Assembly: GCA_903813345.2 (NCBI GenBank)
Contig: CAIIXF020000005.1
Location: 36,027,375-36,091,374 of the forward strand
DNA: 64,000 bases
Direction: 5' to 3'
Source: Owenia fusiformis
Taxonomy: Eukaryota; Annelida; Polychaeta; Sabellida; Oweniidae
Position numbers and translations under genes: made by a program. Numbering within the stretch: position 1 is the first letter of the stretch; each line of letters begins with the position of its first letter. Below are positions 42,001 to 54,000 of this stretch, piece by piece. The notes under the pieces were generated by a model. It saw nothing but the letters and a program-made list of their open reading frames with translations, was not told where the DNA came from and ran no database searches.

Positions 42001-45000
42001 ATTGACTAATTTTTTTTTCAAAATCATCTACATGTTCTCAGAAATTCAAATCTGACTTAAGATTTGACATTTGACCTTCAATGACCTTCTCAATGTCAAA
42101 AAAGGTCAAAAAGGTCTTTTTTCATCTTGCTTCAAATTAACTAAATTTTTTTTCAAAATCATCTACATGTTCTCAGAAATTCAAATATGACTTTAGATTT
42201 GACTTTAGATTTGACATTTGACCTTCAATGACCTTCTCAAGGTCAAAAAAGGTCAAAAAGGTATTTTTTCAACTTGCTTCAAATTGACTAATTTTTTTTT
42301 CAAAATCATCTACATGTTCTCAGAAATTCAAATCTGACTTTAGATTTGACATTTGACCTTTAATGACCTTCTCAAGGTCAAAAAAGGTCAAAAAGGTCTG
42401 ATTTTTACTTGCTTTAAATTGACCAAATTTTTTTTTCAAAATCATCTACATCTTTTCAGAAGTTCAAATTTGACTTTTACAAGTTCTCAGAAGTTCAAAT
42501 CTGACTTTAGATTTGACCTTTGACCTTCAATGACCTTCTCAAGGTCAAAAAGGTCTTTTTTCAACTTGCTTCAAATTGACTAATTTTTTTTTCAAAATCA
42601 TCTACATGTTCTCAGAAGTTCAAATCTGACTTTAGATTTGACATTTGACCTTCAATGACCTTTTCAAGGTCAAAAAGGTATTTTTTCAACTGGCTTCAAA
42701 TTGACGAATTTTTTTTTCAAAATCATCTTCATGTTCTAAGAAGTTCAAATCAAACCTTCTTAAGGTCAAAAGGTATTTTCCAACTTGCTTTAAATTGACC
42801 AAATTGTTTTAGGTGGTGACATTTTGTCATGTTAATGCCTTGTTAACCATGTTGTCGCATCAATAAAAGCCTTCACTTGAAGTATTTTGCTCGATCCATT
42901 TACATAACCAATCATCACGTGGTCGTGTTTTCCTATGGACTGATCACTTAACTTAATATATCGGATTCTCGCTCCTGTTTTGTACGACTACCTAAAAAGA
43001 CCATACAATTGGAATTATTTTTGTGTTTTGCTTTACTATTCACATGTTTGTTTTTTACTAACATTTTGTGTAGTTTATATACTGTAGATGTTGATCCTTC
43101 GTAGAATGCATCACTATTAACATCTTGTTTCACTTTCTTGTATTTTAGAAGTCTTTAACACTAGGCATGTGGGTGTAGTATTTTGGTGTACATTTCCAAT
43201 AATCTGGATATTGAAATGCTCTATTGCTTTATCTGTATTGTTATCTATTATAGTAGCAATTCTAAACATTTTTCAAATTTCATAGGGCATATGTCATGTA
43301 GATACAGTACATATGCTTTAAATCTTAAAAATTAGCACCAGATATATAGATTTGAATGAAAATTTTGAGATTTTCCCTTTATTATATAGAATTTTGTGTG
43401 TTTCTGTCAACATTTTTAAAATTGACCTCAATTTAAACATGCAATATTCTTAGTAAGTCTATAGGATGGCAGGGGCAGTGTTTCAGTGTCTAAATTATTG
43501 GCAGTGTATGTTAAAACAGTAATGTTTATTTGCATGTTATAATGTAAAATGGTTATATGCAGTATATGTACAGCAGTATGTGTACAGCAGTATATGTACA
43601 GCAGTATATGTACAGCAGTATGTGTACAGCAGTATATGTACAGCAGTATGTGTACAGCAGTATATGTACAGCAGAACATTTCAAATTCAAGTATTTTGGA
43701 CCTGAAGTAATTGTTTTAATTTATTTAAATTTTATTTTGGATTTTTTGTGCTTTGCAGATGAGTTACCAATGAATCACATTGTAACATTCAATTTGTTTC
43801 AATACCGTGACACCAATGTTACAAATGTAAATGTTGTTGGGATACCACTTTATGTACGTCTTCAACAAAACTAATATCTTTTTAGTATATGACTTTATTT
43901 TCCATTTGAGGGATACTGGGATTCCCCTAGATATTTTCAATATATGACCTTATTTTGCATAGTTTTATGGGTTCCCCTATATATTTTCAATCCATTGTGC
44001 TGAGCAATAGCTATTAGCGTTATAATTCTATGTTTTGCAGATGAATTGCCCATTAATTTCTCAGTACTGTTCACAATAGCTGGTGAAAGGGACGTTAATA
44101 AGACAAACGTTAATGTAGTCACGATACCCACTTTTGTATGTCCATTTTTACATTATGTTCTATAGGCTGCACTTATTGACCCTGTCCTGGATAAGAGCTT
44201 TGTATTGATGTCACAGGGAAATTATATCAATTTTATTGCTATAGGAATAATTAATGACTAGTGATATTGCATCGAAACTGTTTCAGTTTGAGAATATATG
44301 AGTATTTAGATATGTGGGGATTATATATAAGCTACGTTCGGTGAATTCAGTGGTGTTATGGATAAGGGACCCTGGTGCAATTTTGGAAGTTATCCCTTTT
44401 TTATGCAACACTAATGCTTTGATGTGGCTTTGTCCAAGTTTACTGCTTTGCTCCAAATACATATTTCAGTTTAGTTGTTCCCCTGTCCATATATGGTCAT
44501 CACATCCATATAAGGAATGAACATATACACACAAAGATAGAATGAACAATTTTTCATTTTTACAGATGAGTTTCCAATGAATCATTCAGTCAATTTCACA
44601 TTGTTCCAAGCTAAAGATGTCAACCTTACTATGGCAAATACAAGAATACAGATATATTTTGTATGAACTTTATTTTTCTTAAATAAGCTTTCTTCATCAG
44701 GATGAGCAAGTGCTGAAATACTACTAATCAATTGCTTACCCCTCTTTTGTCAGGATAAACAAGCACTGAAATATTACCAATCAAAAGCTTGACCTTAAAT
44801 AATCAATACAGCATGAGTATAAGAAAGTCAGAAAATCCATTTCTGAAAATTTACCAATCCAGAACGGAAATCTTGCATTGTCCTAATCTAGAATTCTTAA
44901 ATGTGAGACATACACATACATGACCAGATTGCTCTATCTGCTATTTTCAGACCAACTCGCTGTTAACTACCTCTTTACATTCGACATTTCACGCCCAGAT

Positions 45001-48000
45001 GATGATGTCATCAAAAATATTAATTTCTTTGGAATGCCACGCTATGTATGTCTAAATTCTGCATTGTACTCGTAAAAACCCTTTAGCTTATAAGAGAGGC
45101 TCTATCCCATGTGCCCTCGGTGAACCAAAGATTTTCATCAATGAGGAATGGCTCCCTTGATTCATTACTATTGTTTTATTCAGCGGACATTTTATTTTGG
45201 TCATTTCAGTTAAAACTAAAGTAAAACTTGTCTTAGTGAACACCTCTTCTCAGCACATATTCCACCCTACCTACCTAAAGTAAACACATTTTTGTGGCTC
45301 CATAGGTGTTCACAGTACATAGATTTTACTGTATAACAAATATTACACAAATGTGATCATTTTTTTATTGCAATGATCAACCATAAAGAAATACTGGATC
45401 ATGAACCACAATTTCCAAATTTTGTAGAAATGAGATCAGATGACATTATCATCAAGGGAGGTATTTGTCATAGATGATGAGAACATTCTTAACTTGGACG
45501 GTTTTGTAAAAAATACAACAGAAATATTCTATCTGTCAGTCCTTTTAGAGTTCTTTAGGTTCATCAAAAGAATCATGGGAAATTACCCTCTGTGAGCTTG
45601 TACTCATTTAGGTTCATCAAAGAATCATGGGAAATTACCCTCAGTGAGCTTGTGCCTCCTTTAGAATAATATCCCACTTTCATTGTAAACCCCATCTTTT
45701 ATAAGATCCTCAAATGACTTGAAATTAAGAAATCCCATTTCAATACCTTCCTCTACAAAATAAATTTACCATATAAGGATGCTCAAATAAAACCCATGGA
45801 TACCAAATTTATTCTATGGATTAATTTGAAATGCCATAATTTGTGTAATGTCCCCTCTTGTATATTTTATGCAACTGCTAAGAAATTGCTTATTACTTAA
45901 GGTTCAGCATTCTTAATTGAGCTTTGAAAACCTTAAATATTATATATCATAAGAAAAACATGTTTGCACCATTCAAAGTACAAAACCTATTGCTTGCACT
46001 GTTAAGAACTTGTAGAATCATAGATGGAATTTATGTTTACATGAAAGCATGATAGCAAGTTATTACTAGTTATATTAGTTCCAATCAGAACTAAGAAATC
46101 AAACTTCACATTCCCATCAGAGGTTTTAAGTCTTTTCATAACTTTAGGTTATGTTTCTGGAGACTCTATTCTAGTTTCTTCTGACAACACCCTTTACGTT
46201 TCTGTGGTCCATATTTGGTACAGTCGTATATCCTATTCCATGAAAACCAATGTCTAATGCCTCAATCACATTTGATCTACGGCAGCTGCAGCTTCCTAAA
46301 ATCAAGAGAATATAGGGATAAGCAGTACAATGTCGATTTTCTATATCGATTTTATGAAGTTACAGCCGTCGCAGGCTTGCCATAGAGCAAATGTGACGGA
46401 GGCTTAAGTGGGATATGATGATGGGAATTATGACAGGTCAAAAATGGACTCCTTGAACCACTTTTAACATGCTAAAACATTTTCTTATCTTACATGCTAT
46501 TCTCCTGGCTTCTAGTTATTCAGTATCATATTATTGTCAAATTTTTCATTTTGTAATTTTACTTCAAGAGCAAGTTTTTGATAACATTCCAGTTATCATT
46601 ATAAGTACAAATCTTAATAATCAGATTATATTTTCTTGTTAAATTCTGTTAAAGCATTTTCAAAAGATTTACAAATTGGTTATTTTAAACTTTATTTTAT
46701 GATTTTCAATTTGGCTTCAAAAGTTAAAATGTGCGAATCAGGAAGCAATATATTTAAAAAGGCTTCACTGAATCACTAAAATGTATAAACCATTTAGAAT
46801 AATTATTAAATATCTGAACAAACATTTTTTAAATCATAATTGAAGTTGAATTTCTATTTTTTAGTCTGATCGTGATCTGGACTTCACTATTAACTGTTCT
46901 GGACCAGCACTTATCAATGTGACATACAGCTCAGGTAAGTCATCCTTTAATCAAGGTATTATTTTAAGTTTAGATATTCGACTTTGAGGAAATGAAGACA
47001 AATCGTACTATAAATGCACCTTGTTTGATTTTAACATTGCAGTATTTTGTTTGATTCTTGAATATGGACTATATTTTGTGCCTAACATATCTGATTAAAG
47101 AGAATACATTAAATGAGGATAAATGTATCTTAAAAAAAATGAAGAGATTGTGTATTTCAAAAGACTATGATAAATTTAGTTTTAGGTAATCCTGAATAAA
47201 TCCAGGTCATCTCTGTCATTTGATTACCATATATATCTGTAAAAATATATAAGCTTATGTTACTACAACAATAGCTAGTGTGTTTCTTTCCTATATGACA
47301 TTTCTGTCTCTTTATTTTGTCTTTCTCTTGCTCTCTTGCATTGGCTGACATATGCTGTCATGGCTTCTCTAATGCAGTGAATGATTTTCATCTTCTTTAA
47401 ACTTTTCGAATTTACATATTTTTTCTCATATGTCTTAACAATATATTTCTTAAATGATTTACCAACATTTCAAAGTGGTCACTCTAATTGATAGACTTGT
47501 GAACTGATTTTACAGCTGGTTTCTTGATAGTATGATTTATTTGGAAGAACTATGGGTCATAGTTGATGTGGTACTCTCAACTCATTATGTCTTCATGAAT
47601 AATTCATGAACTGATCTGAATCCATTGGCGTTCATGAATGTTCCTCAATGTGGCTACTGTCTTTATAAAACGGTTCAAACTGGCAGGAATCATAAGAACT
47701 TGGAACTTTGACTTGGTCTTTGAACAAGGCACCTCTAACAATCCACTGTGTTTTAGCCTCTACGAATAATAGCCAACGCAACCTGATTGGCTGGCAGCAT
47801 CACCCGGCTCCTGTGAGACGTCTACTTTACATAACCTTCCGACATTCCACCTTCAATTTCAAACCTGAACACAATACAACTTTCTATGTTCATGTCTACA
47901 ACTTTACTACTCCCTTCAGAGTGGTGGTATGTATGAATTGGGAACCCTGGGGTCAAGGTTGGCTTCAAGGCAAAATGGATGATCCCATTTACCCCATATG

Positions 48001-51000
48001 ATAGCATATTGGCTGACCCATAAAATATGCTAGTATATATACAATATATATCTATATACATGCTGGTCCAAAAAATGTTACCCTTATTATATTCTTGCCT
48101 GTTCCCATCTATGGCCCCTTTATTGGATATGTTCACTGTAAATATATGGGGCTTAGGACCTCCTTGTCCAAGTGATGTTACCATGCTTTGATATTGGATT
48201 CTGATTTCCTAGGCAGGTGTTTACGTATTTTCTTTCCCTGGCCCATTTGTTTCCTCTGCTTTAACATTATCAGTGTTGTTTCCCATGCTTATACCTTATA
48301 TAGAGGATTTTTAAAATGGTCAATTCAGGATGTCCAGTTGTCATTCATTTAGCCTTTTACTTCAGGAATTAATGCTTATGCTAAAGAATCTTGGCTTACA
48401 CTTCAGAAATCTTAAGATTTCATTTTGAGAATATAAGCTTACACTTAATGAATCTTTGCTTGTACCTTAGGCTTAATTCTTCTCTTACATGCCAGAAATA
48501 TACACTTCAGTGATAATACTGATTACTTATGCTCTATCATTATTTCCTTACACTATGAAATACATGCCTATTCTTCTGAAAAACATGCTTACTCTTCTGA
48601 AATACATGCTTATTCTTCTGAAATCTCTTCTAAAATACATGCTTATTCTTCTGAAATATATGCTTATTCTTCTGAAATCTCTTCTAAAATACATGCTTAC
48701 TCTTCTGAAATATAGGTTTACTCTTCTGAAATCTCTTCTAAAATACATGCTTACTCTTCTGAAATACATGCTTATTCTTCTAAAATACATGCTGACTCTT
48801 CTAAAATACATGCTTACTCTTCTGTAATACATGCTTATTCTTCTGAAATACATGCTTATTCTTCTGAAATTCATGCTTACTCTTCTGAAATACATGCTTA
48901 TTCTTCAGAAATACATGCTTATTCTTCTGGAATACATGCTTATTCTTCTGAAATACATGCTTATTCTTCTGGAATACATGCTTATTCTTCTGGAATACAT
49001 GCTTATTCTTCTAAAATACATGCTTACTCTTCTGGAATTCATGCTTACTCTTTTGAAATACATGCTTACTCTTCTGGAATACATGCTTACTCTTCTAAAA
49101 TACATGCTTATTCTTCTAAAATACATGCTTATTCTTCTGGAAACATGCTTATTCTTCTGGAATACAGGCTTATTCGTCTAAAATACATGCTTACTCTTCT
49201 TAAAAACATGCTTACTCTTCTGAAATGCATGCTTACTCTTGTGTAATACATGCTAACTCTTCTTACTTAGGTAGAAAGCAACTTACTTTTTCACCCATTG
49301 GAATACATGTAAAATTGGCAAAGTTCAAATCATAATTTCTCAAATCCCAGCCCATCGAATCCTCACATCCATTCAGATCATGTAGTCCTATTCAAAAACT
49401 TCCCGTTCGGTTATATGGTGAAAAAAATATCCCACGAACGAAAAAAGATTTTGCTACATTTATAAGCGAGCATTGATTTCTGGGCCTGTAAAAAGCACGT
49501 AGGACCTGATTACCCCATTGATTTACTGAGACCGCCAAAAATATAATTCAATTTTTTGGTTCAAAATAATAATCTGTCAGCGGTCCCTGACACTCCTACT
49601 AGCTATTACCAAACATTAATTGCCAATACATGTACACATATACGTGCCATACATCTACAAAGTAGCGAACTAGTGTATTAAGTACTACTTTTCCTATACG
49701 ATGAGCAAAACAAATCTCAAGTAGGTTATATTGACCCTATTAGTGTCACGGTTGACTGAATATGCATTTTATTCAATATGAATTTTAAAGTTCGGGGTTT
49801 TATGAAGTGATATGTACATTTTTGCTCAAATCCCCTCAGCACTTTTGATTTTATAGGGTTCTCTTGACCCCTGGGGTCATTATATTTTGTGACAATTTAT
49901 TCCAGACTAAATGTAGTTATTTTGTCATTAAAATATCTTATTAGAGAAACGTTCAGGAAAAGTTGCACTATCCACAAGACTTCTTGTCACTGCACTGATA
50001 AATGTAGCAAAATAGGCAAAATAATTCAGCCTTGAGCATGAAAATTTTGAATTTTTGGACAAATTTTGGGCTATTTTGGGGGATTTTTGCCCATAACGAT
50101 ACTAATCTACTTAAAACAGCTGTTTAAAGTTGTACAAATTGCTTAAGTTATTTATATTCTCTCATAAGTAGGACTATTTGCTACTTTACTAAACTGAACA
50201 TCATTGATTTTTCGTTTTTCATGAACTTCTGATGGCTAGTTCAAGTAGCATTGTCTTTTGTGCAGGTTTACTGAATACGTCCCTTTAAAATTGGGTCTTT
50301 CGTGGGTTTAAAGGGTCAAAATGTTGGAACTTCGCACACTGTGGAACGTTTGGGGTGTGTTTCCTTTAATTTGGCAAGAACTGCATCAAATTACTTGATA
50401 AAAGAGCAGAAATGTAGCAATTTAGGCTGAAAAGTACTGTTTTCAATGAAAAAACGAAAATTGCTGACTCAGCAAAATTTAGATCGTCGTCTCCAGAATT
50501 TTAGGGGTTAATTTGCAAAACTTTAAATGGTTCCATAGAAAGATATGCGAAATATGGCTAAATTCGACATATTTCTCGAAATTCACTAATAAATGTGGTT
50601 GATATTAGGTAGAAAGCAACTTACTTTTTCACCCATTGGAATACATGTAAAATTGGCAAAGTTCAAATCATAATTTCTCAAATCCCAGCCCATCGAATCC
50701 TCACATCCATTCAGATCATGTAGTCCTATTCAAAAACTTCCCGTTCGGTTATATGGTGAAAAAAATATCCCACGAACGAAAAAAGATTTTGCTACATTTA
50801 TAAGCGAGCATTGATTTCTGGGCCTATAAAAAGCACGTAGGACCTGATTACCCCATTGATTTACTGAGACCGCCAAAAATATAATTCAATTTTTTGGTTC
50901 AAAATAATAATCTGTCAGCGGTCCCTGACACTCCTACTAGCTATTACCAAACATTAATTGCCAATACATGTACACATATACGTGCCATACATCTACAAAG

Positions 51001-54000
51001 TAGCGAACTAGTGTATTAAGTACTACTTTTCCTATACGATGAGCAAAACAAATCTCAAGTAGGTTATATTGACCCTTAGGTGGTTCAAAAAGTTTTGCAG
51101 TTGATGCCATAACTTCAAGGAAAATAGGACTTTTGCAATGAAACCTGGTTCACATATGTGTTATACATTTATACATGATATGTTAAAATTTGGGACCTCA
51201 ATTTTGATTGGTTCTTGAGATATTGTTGCTATGGTAACCAGAGTCGTGGGTACCATGTTCAACCCGAAATTACGTTTTTCCAAATAGTTTTCTTGCTTGA
51301 ATAAACTCTTTGTAAAGTGGCAATTAGCAGGTGTAAGTGTCTTTGGGTGGCTATTTTTCTTCAAATTCTTCAATTTTCTAATTGTCTCTATGATATCACA
51401 ATAGACAAGTGACACGATAAGTTCCTTTGTGATGTATACTGTCCAAAACCCAGTTGAAAAATTGAGATGGAAAAGTGAGGAAATTTAGAATTTTTTTTCC
51501 AAAATTTTCAAAATGGCAGATGTTTCCACACCAACCAAATTGATGAAATGGAAGCATAGAAATCTGATACAGTGCATGGTTCAAAATGGCAAGACTTTGC
51601 AGGAGACTTATGAACTGGTTCAGGGAGCATTTGGAAATGATGCCAAAACGTATCCAGAAATTGCCTAGATGCTGCAAGACGCGCTTCCTTTTGCTCCACT
51701 GTGAGGAACTTTAGAACCCACTTTGCTGCAACATACCGCTTTTTCAAGATCTTTGTGACAATTGTATGGCAGGACCCCTTAGATATATCCAGTAAATCAC
51801 TTATTTCCTCTAATGAAATATGTCTGTCCTTTGAATTTGAAGAAAAATAGCCACCCAAAGACACTTACACCTGCTAATTGCCACTTTACAAAGAGTTTAA
51901 TTAAGCAAGAAAACTATTTGGAAAAACGTAATTTCGGGTTGAACATGGTACCCACGGCTCTGGTTACCATAGCAACCATATCTCAAGAACCAATCAAAAT
52001 TGAGGTCCCAAATTTTACCATATAATATATAAATATATAACACATATGTGTACCAAGTTTCATTGTAAAAGTCCTATTTTCCTTGAAGTTATGGCATCAA
52101 CTGCAAAACTTTTTGAACCACCTAAGTAAAAACATGCTTATTCTTCTGAAATGCATGCTTACTCTTCTGTAATACATGCTTACTCTTCTAAATTATATAC
52201 AGGAATGAAACATACACCAAATATTCCCTGGTGTAATTTTCCCAGAACTAATAACTTCCCCAAAGGATATACCATAATTAAGTTGCTTCTATATCCACAT
52301 GTACCTTGCTTTGCTTCTAGCTGACACCGAGAATCACAGTTTGATTTACAAAACATTCAAATGCCGTTACTTCAAGATGAAATTCAGTCACAGGGATTAT
52401 GAATTCGGGCAGGCGAAAAATCTCACATTTTATGTGTATGTGTACAACTTTACGACGCCTTTCTGGCTACAGGTAAGGCTTATGGGTAGATAAAGGCAGA
52501 ATCAGATATTTAGGGAGTAACAAAATTACAAGCAACATCTACAGTTGACCTCTCAATATATTCCTTACAATCTCAAATACAATATCTCCCAAAAGATCTG
52601 GGATATGTTATAAATAGGTGAAGTTATTATGGAATCAAAGTGCAAAAATGGAGGGAAATGTTTAAATTCTCCCAAATAATAAAAATGGTAACCATATTTA
52701 TAGACAAATGAATGCATTATATCTTTTTTTAAATCTTAGTTTTCTTCAAATGAAGTATACACTTTTGAGATATTTAGAAAATAGTCATGACCGGGAATGA
52801 TATGAACCCAAAATATTCTAAAATTGAAACTATCATTGTCACTACTACTACTGCTTCTCTGCCAGATCTGATTCCACCTTCAATACAGGGTGTTCACTAG
52901 ATTAATAATTTGTACATGATGTTGCTTGCACCTGGACCCTTATAGTTGGTGTTGTATGATATTAAAAAATGCAAAAGCACAAAATTATTCAAACCTTGCA
53001 TTATTGAGCACCAGTAGGGGTAGCAGATTCTATGTAATAATAAAGTTATATTTTTAGCTAATATGTTTCTGGATAAAATATATTAAATTAAAATATAGAA
53101 TTTTAAAATCTTTTTTAATATTTGTGTATATTATTACATGATTTCTTTTTATTATCGCCATAGATATATGAATATTTCAGCCATTTCAGGAAAATGAACT
53201 GCATAATTCAAAAACAAATATTTCATTCTATCTTTGGGAAGTAGCCTGCAAGGCGAAAATAATAAATTCCTGCAAAATCATTAAAAATGAAATATTTGTT
53301 TTATTATTCTATATCATTGTTGGGAACTCTATATGATCAAAATCCATGAGCAGTCAATGTGTCTTATCAATTCATAAGTGGAGGGACAAGTGAAATATGC
53401 TGTAATGTATAGTAGCATTATTGAACACATGATACAATATAAACCAATCAGAACACATGATCCTAGCAATGATATATAATACATATAATTGCTGTATGAT
53501 GTATCCAAGGGAATATGCTGTAATGAATATACATTTTCTATTTTTAGATCTCCTTTTCACAGATAAATCACATACAACTCGTAAACTTTTTTGTCACTTT
53601 CTTCAGGTATGTTATACATGTTTAGGGCCATGGGTCATGCATGATGGGCCATGTAATGTGCATGAATGGATTTATGTGTTTTGTTCATATTTGTATTTTT
53701 GTAATGCCATTTTATTCAATAAATTGTGAAAAGTTTTGTAACAAAGAATTATGGGACATTTCCTTCTTTGTATCAATCAGATTTGCCCATGTTTCATTAA
53801 CATTGCAAATGAGGAAGCTACCCAGATGCCCCTTTTGGGTATTTACTGAATTAGATGGCATTACATTGGTATCATCTATAAAGCATTACTCTTTTTCACC
53901 TCTTTTGCATTAGACACCATTAATGCATAAGTAAAAAAGCATGTTGCAAATTATTTCTCACTTTAATGTTTGAATGGGTGAGCTTTTCGTATTATGTATT

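Larger units (their letters stand above)
51079..52122. mobile_element. Rearranged mariner element with 290-bp inverted ends
   Basis: Flanked by TA at 51077-51078 and 52123-52124. The ends GGTGGTTCAAAAAGTTTTGC are inverted, and the inverted match runs on for about 290 bp (51079-51368 and 51833-52122), much longer than normal mariner ends. The middle holds two transposase pieces in opposite orientations (listed below). The likely origin is an inversion or foldback of the 5' part of a mariner, giving a non-autonomous copy. It inserted at the end of the 472-bp repeat. Confidence 0.85.

Noticed and set aside
44314-44520. A 68-residue + strand frame between exons 1d and 1e
   Set aside because: No paralogy to the stalk exons, no acceptor in a suitable phase, and no recognisable domain.
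39612-45045. Reading the six stalk exons as decayed pseudo-exons or as a repeated domain all included in one protein
   Set aside because: All six keep open frames, exact length and good splice sites, so decay is unlikely; joint inclusion would break the frame because 95 is not divisible by 3.
48489-49181. Open frames of 112-116 residues on both strands of the 21-bp repeat
   Set aside because: A seven-codon period keeps all phases open; low-complexity Leu/Met or Arg/Tyr text without any domain.
49267-51076. A complete LTR retrotransposon
   Set aside because: The 866-bp centre has no gag/pol frame, and the repeat ends are not TG...CA; only a miniature or tandem-unit explanation remains.
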